11,423 bases of DNA from JAFEDN01 sp963697455. GTDB taxonomy: Bacteria > Pseudomonadota > Gammaproteobacteria > Coxiellales > Coxiellaceae. A program made the position numbers and the translations under genes. The stretch covers positions 1 through 11,423 of the forward strand of contig CAVOOI010000011.1 of the NCBI GenBank assembly GCA_963697455.1, read 5' to 3'. Shown here one piece after another: positions 5,613 to 11,423 of this stretch (positions are counted from its first letter, which is position 1; every line of letters begins with the position of its first letter). The notes below the pieces were generated by a model. The model was not told the DNA's origin. It did not search any database and saw nothing but the letters and a program-made list of their open reading frames with translations.

Positions 5613-8015
5613 TCAGAAATGACAGACGTTATTTTCCTTTGGAGGGAAATCATCTACCTTGATTATCGCCATTCTGAGTGTTTCGGCAGCCTGCACTTGC
5701 TCGGCTTCAGACTTAGTGATGATTTGTTTTGCCACTGCGTCAATTATTAATTCTTGCAAATTATGGCCCTTAATTTCTTGCTGATGTTTGGCGTGATTAA
5801 TTTTTTGTAACAACGGTTCCACCGCAATCACTTGACTAAGAATGTTTTCTATATCACGTAAAGAGCCGGCAAAATAAGCTCCCGCCGCCAAATGTTCGCG
5901 GACCAGACCTGGTTCCAATAACAATTTTGCCACTTGCCTAGTTAATCTATCCGTTGGCCGGCGCTGGCGTATTCCTAGGGGAAAAACGCTGATTCGCAAC
6001 CACCAGGCTGCAAATCGATTCGGCATATTCAAGATTAAATCATGGCTCTGTTCCTGAAAGTGAGCCAATATTTCTTGGCAACTCCAAATCACTAATGGCG
6101 ATAATGCAGCAGGTTCTTGCAGCGCTTGGTGATGTTTAAGGACCGCCGACATCATATATAAATCACTCAATAAATCGCCCAAACGAGCTGATATTTGTTC
6201 TTGGCGTTTTAAAGCGCTGCCGGTCGACGCTAATAAAATATCTACAATCACTCCCAATGCTGCGCTCAATTGGGATAACTTGCGATAATAATGCCGGTTT
6301 ATGCTTTTGGGAGAAATAACCAAAGCGGCATTGGTCAGGCCTAAAATAAAAGCTCTGACTTGATTGCTGAGCAAATAACCTAGGTGACCAAAAAAAGCTT
6401 GGTCAAAAGACTTTCTGTCGGCTTGGCGCGCAGCGTTGATTTCCCGCAGTAAAAATGGATGGCAGCGTAATGCGCCTTGACCAAAAATGATGAGTGAGCG
6501 AGTTAAAATATTAGCGCCCTCCACTGTTATCGCTATGGGCGATTCAATATGGAGTTGCGCTAAATAATTATGCGGCCCCAAACAAATTGCTTTACCCCCG
6601 TGCACGTCCATCGCGGCGAGAATAACTTTACGGCCTAATTCGGTAGTGTGATATTTACTAATTGCTGCGGCAGTCGCAGAGTGCACACCTTGATCCACTT
6701 GGGTGATGCTGAATAAGCGCAAGGATTCAGCGATATATGCATTACCCAAGATTGCCGCTAATAAAGTTTGAATACCGCCAAAATCGCCGATATAAGTATT
6801 AAATTGTCTGCGTATCCGCGCATACGCCCCGCTGCTCACCGATGCGACTTTAATACTGCCGGCGGCAATAGATGGTAAAGAAATACTGCGTCCTGCGGCT
6901 AATCTTTCCATTAACATTTGCCAGCCTTTACCGCCCTGATTGATACCACCAATGATATTATCTAGTTCAATCAACACATTCTCACCTTGAGTGGGGCCAT
7001 TGGGAAAAGGACAATTTAACGGGTTATGATGCCGGCCAGTACGTACTCCCGGCGTTGTCACCGGAATTAACGCGCAGGTAATTCCTAGGTTTTCTTGCTC
7101 TCCCAGTAAGTGTTCAGGGTCATATAACTGAAAAGCCAATCCCAATAAAGTCGCGACCGGGGCTAAGGTAATGTAGCGCTTATCCCAATTTAAACGGATG
7201 CCCAAAACTTTAGTTCCATCTTTTTGAAAATGGCATACTACGCCGGAATCAATTATGGAGCTTGCGTCAGAACCAGCCACCGGACTGGTCAAGGCAAAAC
7301 AAGGAATTTCTTCGCCACTAGCTAAACGTGGCAAATAATAATTCTTTTGCTCTTCAGTACCATAATGTAATAACAATTCACCCGGCCCTAATGAATTCGG
7401 AACGCTGGCAATAGTCGCCACTGCAGTACTCACACTGGCTAACTTCATAATAATCTGGGCATGGGCGAATGCGGAAAAACCTTTTCCACCATACTGCTCA
7501 GGAATAACCAGGCCAAAATAACCGTGGTTTTTAAGATGTTGCCAAACCTTGTCCGGAACCTGTTGATGCGTATTAATCCACCATGCGTCGATAACTGAGC
7601 AGAGCTGGGCAACAGGCCCCTCTAGAAATTCCTGTTCTCGGGGATTTAATTGTACCCATGGCATTCGCAGCAATTTTTCTAAATCTGGCATCCCACTGAA
7701 TAATTCAGCTTCCCAACCTATATTGCCTGCGGCTAACACTGCTTGCTCAGTCGGAGAGAATTTAGGGATATGGCGCGCGAGAATAACTATAATTATGTTG
7801 GAAATTAACCAGCGCCGTAGCGGTGTGTTGAATATTATTGCGAATAACCCCCAGCAAATCCAAATTATCCACAAAAATACGCTATTTATCGGGATTAAAA
7901 TCGATAAAATCAGCATTAACACGGTAATGCCGATGCTATAAACAATTAACGACGACCGCTGATAAATCAAAATTATGGCAGCCGCCAATAAAATTATTAT
8001 CCATAAAACCATCAT
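5613..8015 (-). CDS. fadE: Acyl-CoA dehydrogenase FadE, first step of fatty-acid beta-oxidation
   Basis: The protein has 800 residues, close to the 814 of Escherichia coli FadE. It oxidises fatty acyl-CoA to trans-2-enoyl-CoA using FAD. Residues 1-80 contain two to three hydrophobic segments that anchor it to the inner membrane, as in E. coli. Family blocks follow in order: VPNSLGPGELLLHYGTEEQK (about 205), ALTSPVAGSD (241-250), RLNWDKRYITLAPVATLLGL (274-293), GITCALIP, GKGWQMLMERLAAGRSISLP, and ITVEGANILTRS with the catalytic base Glu at about 499, then a C-terminal extension ending IIKVDDFPPKE. Start ATG at 8015 has AAGGAAG as RBS. It lies 21 nt after the amidohydrolase stop, so the two are co-transcribed. 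The gene is complete with no lesion, and its 3' end is duplicated at 4638-4709. Confidence 0.95.
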   Translation of the reverse strand: MMVLWIIILLAAAIILIYQRSSLIVYSIGITVLMLILSILIPINSVFLWIIWICWGLFAIIFNTPLRRWLISNIIIVILARHIPKFSPTEQAVLAAGNIGWEAELFSGMPDLEKLLRMPWVQLNPREQEFLEGPVAQLCSVIDAWWINTHQQVPDKVWQHLKNHGYFGLVIPEQYGGKGFSAFAHAQIIMKLASVSTAVATIASVPNSLGPGELLLHYGTEEQKNYYLPRLASGEEIPCFALTSPVAGSDASSIIDSGVVCHFQKDGTKVLGIRLNWDKRYITLAPVATLLGLAFQLYDPEHLLGEQENLGITCALIPVTTPGVRTGRHHNPLNCPFPNGPTQGENVLIELDNIIGGINQGGKGWQMLMERLAAGRSISLPSIAAGSIKVASVSSGAYARIRRQFNTYIGDFGGIQTLLAAILGNAYIAESLRLFSITQVDQGVHSATAAAISKYHTTELGRKVILAAMDVHGGKAICLGPHNYLAQLHIESPIAITVEGANILTRSLIIFGQGALRCHPFLLREINAARQADRKSFDQAFFGHLGYLLSNQVRAFILGLTNAALVISPKSINRHYYRKLSQLSAALGVIVDILLASTGSALKRQEQISARLGDLLSDLYMMSAVLKHHQALQEPAALSPLVIWSCQEILAHFQEQSHDLILNMPNRFAAWWLRISVFPLGIRQRRPTDRLTRQVAKLLLEPGLVREHLAAGAYFAGSLRDIENILSQVIAVEPLLQKINHAKHQQEIKGHNLQELIIDAVAKQIITKSEAEQVQAAETLRMAIIKVDDFPPKENNVCHF
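5641..5685. repeat. 45-bp direct repeat, right copy (inside fadE)
   Basis: Partner of 4642-4686. It lies within the coding end of intact fadE, in the same orientation, 999 bp away from the left copy. Confidence 0.92.
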
Positions 8016-8036
8016 GATGACTTCCTTACTTGATGA

Positions 8037-9197
8037 TCAACTCGACAGTACAATAGCCGCCATAACTGCCGCGCCATAGCCCAATGCCGTCTCATCCAAA
8101 TCATAGCGTGAAGAATGTAGGGGCGCACTGATACCTTTAGCAGCATTGCCACTACCTAGCAAGTAAAAAGCGCCGGGCAGGTGTTGTAAATAGTAGGCAA
8201 AATCCTCCGCCCAGCCTTCAGGATCAGTCGCTGCATCGACCTGTTCTGTACCCAATATCATTTCCGCTGCTTTGGTAACGTGCAAAACTCCTTGGCGGTG
8301 ATTCACAACTGCATCATACCCACGCGTATATTTAAATTCCATTTGGTACCCTTGCTGACGAAGATTTTCTAAGGAAATTTCCATTAACTCTTGAATAAGT
8401 TCGCGGTCAGCCGCGTGAAAAGTACGCACAGTTCCTGCTAGAAAAGCTGTATCCGGAATAACGTTAAATACGTCCCCTGCTTTAAATTGGGTAACGCTCA
8501 ATACGGCGGGATGAGTAGGATTGATGCGGCGTGAAATAATAGACTGCCAGCCAGTAATCAACTGCGCTCCGGCAATCACCGGATCTAAACTATCATGAGG
8601 CTTGGCCGCATGCCCGCCGTGGCCACGGAGCAGTAAATCAAAACGGTCCCCCGCCGCCAATAATGCTCCCGCACGGATGCGTACCTTGCCTGCTGGAGTA
8701 CCAGGGTCGTTGTGCAGGCCATAAATCTCGCTAACGCCTTTAAGACAACCTTGCGCAATCATTCCTAACGCACCCCCCGGCGGTGTTTCTTCGCTGGGCT
8801 GGAAAATAAACCGGACACTGACGGGTAACGGCTGCGGATACTCGGCTAAGATTCGGGCGGCAGTTAACGCAATAGTCATATGGCCATCGTGTCCACAGGC
8901 ATGGGCTTTCCCTGGGCGCTGGGAGATGAACTCATGGGTATTGTTTTCTTGAATCGGCAAGGCATCCATATCGGCTCGCAGTGCAATCATTTTGGCAGCT
9001 TGGCGGTTGATTAGGTCTGCCGTAAAACCGAAACCCCAACTAGGGCTAATTTGATAACCTAAATCCTTGAGTACTTGTGCGCAATAAGCGGCGGTTTCTT
9101 GTTCCTGGCAGCTCAGTTCAGGAAATCGGTGCAGATGCCGACGGTGGCCGACACTCCACTCATGTAAAGCTTTAGCTTTTTCGAGAATGTCATCCAT
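8037..9197 (-). CDS. M20D-family amidohydrolase (N-acyl-amino-acid hydrolase type)
   Basis: The protein has 386 residues from the Met of MDDILEKAKALHEW, the normal length for this family. It hydrolyses the amide bond of N-acyl amino acids using a two-metal centre. Ligand motifs are all present: CGHDGH (C101, H103), QPSEE (E136/E137), GLHNDPG (H162) and a late LHSSRYDLDE (H361). IALRADMDALPIQE (71-84) and RGHGGHAAKPHDS (191-203, lid/dimer domain) are also typical. The frame is open to an ATG at 9335, but the extra 46 residues are unlike the family. A TATAAT on this strand (9239-9234) sits between the two ATGs, so I choose 9197; its RBS is weak. Relatives include hippurate and indole-acetyl-amino-acid hydrolases, aminoacylases and N-acetyl-diaminopimelate deacetylase, and sequence alone does not separate them. 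It is first in an operon with fadE. Confidence 0.88.
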   Translation of the reverse strand: MDDILEKAKALHEWSVGHRRHLHRFPELSCQEQETAAYCAQVLKDLGYQISPSWGFGFTADLINRQAAKMIALRADMDALPIQENNTHEFISQRPGKAHACGHDGHMTIALTAARILAEYPQPLPVSVRFIFQPSEETPPGGALGMIAQGCLKGVSEIYGLHNDPGTPAGKVRIRAGALLAAGDRFDLLLRGHGGHAAKPHDSLDPVIAGAQLITGWQSIISRRINPTHPAVLSVTQFKAGDVFNVIPDTAFLAGTVRTFHAADRELIQELMEISLENLRQQGYQMEFKYTRGYDAVVNHRQGVLHVTKAAEMILGTEQVDAATDPEGWAEDFAYYLQHLPGAFYLLGSGNAAKGISAPLHSSRYDLDETALGYGAAVMAAIVLSS

Positions 9198-9233
9198 ATA
9201 TAAAATCCATTGCAGTTCCGGGTTAATTATGAT

Positions 9234-9239
9234 ATTATA
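9234..9239 (-). promoter_or_regulatory. Possible -10 element for the amidohydrolase-fadE operon
   Basis: A perfect TATAAT on the leftward strand (9239 to 9234). Transcription would start near 9227, giving a leader of about 30 nt to the ATG at 9197. No -35 at good spacing is visible (TTGAGT is 21 nt upstream), so an activator may be needed or the call may be wrong. Confidence 0.35.
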
Positions 9240-9340
9240 ATCGCTAATTTTATGCAAAATACTCAAAACATTATTATTTTTACAGCCGGTATAACTGCCA
9301 TGCCAGTTACCCGGTCTATTACCTCTCATCTCCATATTTA

Positions 9341-9365
9341 GCCTGTGTTCTCTATGAACGCAGGC
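9341..9365. promoter_or_regulatory. 10-bp inverted repeat in the divergent intergenic region
   Basis: GCCTGTGTTC (9341-9350), loop TCTAT, GAACGCAGGC (9356-9365), one G-U pair. It lies between the divergent amidohydrolase and permease genes, where a -35 for the permease would fall (TATAAA at 9382-9387). It may be an operator. The T-rich sequence after it is interrupted, and no rightward gene ends here, so a terminator is less likely. Confidence 0.35.
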
Positions 9366-9415
9366 GCATTTATCTTTTGGTTATAAAGTCCTCAAGTTTT
9401 TAATAGGAACCGACT

Positions 9416-10747
9416 ATGGAAATTAACGTTAACAAAAATCGCACTTTAGGTGTATTCAGTTTAGTCATGATCAATGTGATCGCTATCGACAGCGTGCGTA
9501 ATCTCCCCTCTAACGCTGCCAACGGCTTTTCTTTAGTATTATTATATGCCGCCGCATCAGTACTGTTTTTAGTGCCATGCATTTTGGTAACCGCTGAATT
9601 AGCTACGCACCACCCAAAAACCGGCGGGATTTATGTATGGATGCGTGAGGCGTTCGGCCTGCAGTGGGGATTTCTTACCATTTGGCTACAGTGGATTTAT
9701 AACGTTTTCTGGTATCCTACCATTTTATCTTTTATTGCCACCAACATTGCTTACTTAATCGACCCAGCCTTGGCAAATCAAAAAGCGTTTATCGTATCGA
9801 TGATCATCGGCATGTTTTTAATCGCCACCTGGCTCAATGCCCGGGGCATGAAACTATCTAGCTTGGTCAGCGCAACCTGTGCGATTGGCGGCACTCTGGT
9901 GCCTATGCTGGCAATTATTATTTTGGGCGCTAGCTGGTTATTGTCTGGAAAACCTTTAGCTACCAGTTCCGGCATGGAACACTGGCTGCCCCATTTAAAT
10001 CAAATGCCCAACATCGCATTTCTAGTGATTATTTTGTTTAGTTTAATGGGATTTGAAATGTCCGCTTCTCATGCAGAATCAGTCAAAAATCCGCAACGCG
10101 ATTTCCCCAAAGCACTGCTTTATTCCGGTTTGATTATTGTTTTAAGCATGGTTTTGGGATCATTGGCTATCGTTATGGTCACTCCCAACAAAACTTTAAA
10201 CATTATTAGCGGCTTGAATGACGCTTTTCGAGTTTTTCTCGATTATTTCCACCTGGGCTGGCTGATGCCAGTGATGATCGTGATGATTATTGTGGGCGGA
10301 TTTGGCGGTATGGCGGCCTGGGTAATTGGACCGACTAAAGGTTTAGTGGTCGCAGCGGAAGACGGGTTACTGCCTAAAATATTGAGTGCCCGCAATCGAA
10401 ACGGCGCACCGCTGCCGGTATTGATTTTACAAGCGGTGATTACCATTGCTTTATCTTGTCTATTTTTATGCTTTAAATCGATGAGTACCGCTTATTGGAT
10501 TTTAAGCGTCCTCACCTCACAATTGGCGTTGTTATTCTATATCTGCTTATTTTCCGCCGCGATTAAACTTCGCTATAATGGCCCGAAAATTCCTAACGCT
10601 TACCGTATTCCTGGAGGCAACTGGGGTATTTGGCTAGTCGGCGGAATAGGTATCTTGACCTGTATCGGCGCTATTATTATTGGCTTTATCCCGCCTGCCG
10701 ACGTGCCTATTAGCAATATAGCTCTCTATAGACGTTGCTGGCAGTAG
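9416..10747 (+). CDS. APC-superfamily amino-acid permease or antiporter, C-terminally frameshifted
   Basis: The 443-residue frame starts at an ATG with AGGAACC as RBS. It is a polytopic inner-membrane amino-acid transporter of the APC superfamily, closest in style to GadC/YjeM-type antiporters: the first segment carries VRNLPSNAANGFSLVLLY, followed by ELATHHPKTGGIYVWMREAFG and FLTIWLQWIYNVFWYPTILSFIA, then SLMGFEMSASHAESVKNPQRDFPKALLYSG in the middle and VIGPTKGLVVAAEDGLLPKIL. I count eleven membrane segments; the frame then ends abruptly with RRCWQ. The missing twelfth segment is present in the next frame (10732-10830), so one base has been lost near 10728-10731. Loss of that segment may or may not abolish transport. 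It is transcribed divergently from the amidohydrolase, so transport of the released amino acid is a plausible but unproven role. Confidence 0.82.
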   Translation: MEINVNKNRTLGVFSLVMINVIAIDSVRNLPSNAANGFSLVLLYAAASVLFLVPCILVTAELATHHPKTGGIYVWMREAFGLQWGFLTIWLQWIYNVFWYPTILSFIATNIAYLIDPALANQKAFIVSMIIGMFLIATWLNARGMKLSSLVSATCAIGGTLVPMLAIIILGASWLLSGKPLATSSGMEHWLPHLNQMPNIAFLVIILFSLMGFEMSASHAESVKNPQRDFPKALLYSGLIIVLSMVLGSLAIVMVTPNKTLNIISGLNDAFRVFLDYFHLGWLMPVMIVMIIVGGFGGMAAWVIGPTKGLVVAAEDGLLPKILSARNRNGAPLPVLILQAVITIALSCLFLCFKSMSTAYWILSVLTSQLALLFYICLFSAAIKLRYNGPKIPNAYRIPGGNWGIWLVGGIGILTCIGAIIIGFIPPADVPISNIALYRRCWQ

Positions 10748-10830
10748 GTATAGTAGGATTTACCTTGATTCCATTTTTAATTCGGAAAAAAAACCAGCGG
10801 CTACGCAGGCTGCGGCATCCTAGCAAATAA
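10732..10830 (+). pseudogene. Displaced 3' end of the permease gene (twelfth membrane segment)
   Basis: In the -1 frame the sequence reads TLLAVGIVGFTLIPFLIRKK and then a basic tail to TAA at 10828-10830. This is the hydrophobic segment plus positive cytoplasmic tail expected after IALY in the permease. One inserted base after CTCTAT would join it and give about 471 residues. The site has no homopolymer run. Confidence 0.65.
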
Positions 10831-11423
10831 CCATAACGCCAATAATGAATATATACTTTGGACTATAAAAATAGTTTTAAACGCCAATAAAGGGAACTTA
10901 ATAGCCTAAGTAATTGGGGCAAATCGCTTGCAATCATCACCAGCGCCGCCGAAGCGATACCAAAACTGCCGCTCACTTGGATAACTCCGCTATAAACACT
11001 GGTGCCTTGACTGATGTAGTTATCAGGTAAACTCTCATAGGCTGGGCATTCATCAAAGAAGTCTGAACCAGTAACATTAATCCAATGCAGATCTGTTGCA
11101 AAATCAACAACCAGGGTATTAAGTAAAATGCCTGCAGAGAGAAACTGCAAAAAACAATCATGATCCATACCGTCGCTACCATCAATAGCCGGCGGTTATC
11201 AAATCGCTTGACTAGCTTGGCAATCGAAATCATCGTAATTAAGGTGCTAATGATCACCGGCACTTGATATAAACCAGACTGAAATGCGCTATAGGCATAG
11301 CCAGTCTGCAATAGTAATGGCACTAGAAAAGGATGCGCTGTTGAAGTCAGCCTGGTTAAAAAACTGCCGCTGATAACCGGCCGAAATACACCTTGGTCAA
11401 AGAGTTTTAGGCTGATCAGGGGA
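10801..11423 (-). pseudogene. DHA2-type MFS exporter, decayed C-terminal half (partial)
   Basis: Leftward from the window edge, the frame reads LFDQGVFRPVISGSFLTR, then PLLLQTGYAYSAFQSGLYQVP, KLVKRFDNRRLLMVAT and membrane segments to QTSLMNA. This is the second half of an EmrB/DHA2-type drug-efflux transporter. Near 11041-11047 the frame shifts, and AYESLPDNYISQGTSVYSGVIQVSGSFGIA continues in the next frame (the family has a comparable Q-SGSFGIA helix). Near 10890-10910 it shifts again, and LLAFKTIFIVQSIYSLLALWLFARMPQPA follows to a stop at 10801-10803. Both shifts equal loss of one base. The N-terminal half lies beyond the window. The gene's end overlaps the displaced permease end by 30 bp, tail to tail. 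Confidence 0.7.

Noticed and set aside
4642..5685. TA operon as an integron or transposon flanked by terminal repeats
   Set aside because: No transposase or integrase, and the 45-bp repeats are direct copies of fadE coding sequence rather than inverted ends.
9198..9335. N-terminal 46-residue extension of the amidohydrolase
   Set aside because: The extension matches no family member, and a TATAAT on the same strand lies inside it; the start at 9197 gives the usual length.
10835..10890. 11-bp direct repeat AACGCCAATAA at 10835 and 10880
   Set aside because: Both copies fall in the decayed MFS reading frame and encode the same LLA-type residues of a membrane helix; chance codon reuse explains them.

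Overview
The window looks like chromosomal DNA of a gammaproteobacterium, most likely a host-associated member of the Legionellales (Legionella/Coxiella relatives). This is inference from three things: a long membrane-anchored FadE of the gammaproteobacterial type, a eukaryotic-like protein kinase next to a low-complexity, coiled-coil protein typical of secreted effectors, and several genes in early decay. No rRNA, tRNA, CRISPR array or complete insertion sequence is visible. Base composition is uneven: 1442-4573 is clearly more A/T-rich than the metabolic genes from about 5600 onward.

Layout. 1-236 holds the possible start of a leftward gene and a strong rightward intrinsic terminator. 237-1274 encodes an exported Ntn-hydrolase of the C45/C59 type. 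1442-3153 is one effector-like gene split by a net -1 frameshift into a 385-codon front part (Pro-rich repeat plus two related helical units) and a Ser-rich/coiled-coil tail. 3251-4573 encodes a eukaryotic-like Ser/Thr kinase behind a near-consensus sigma70 promoter. 4638-4709 is a leftward remnant of a second fadE 3' end. 4791-5548 is a TumE/TumA-type toxin-antitoxin operon with its own promoter and a three-half-site operator candidate. 5613-9197 is a leftward pair, M20D amidohydrolase then fadE, 21 nt apart. 9416-10830 is a divergent rightward amino-acid permease whose last membrane segment is displaced by a frameshift. 10801-11423 is the C-terminal half of a leftward DHA2-type MFS exporter with two frameshifts; it runs off the window.

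How the parts relate. The amidohydrolase could release a fatty or aryl acid and an amino acid from an N-acyl amino acid, FadE could start beta-oxidation of a fatty acyl-CoA, and the divergent permease could move amino acids; this link is inferred only. The left half reads as an accessory region (exported hydrolase, putative effectors, TA module) abutting a core fadE locus. A 45-bp near-perfect direct repeat of the fadE 3' end brackets the TA module, which points to a rearrangement or an old tandem fadE duplication. All four frameshifts are net single-base losses, whereas six other genes, up to 2.4 kb long, are intact. That favours real gene decay over random sequencing error, but does not prove it.
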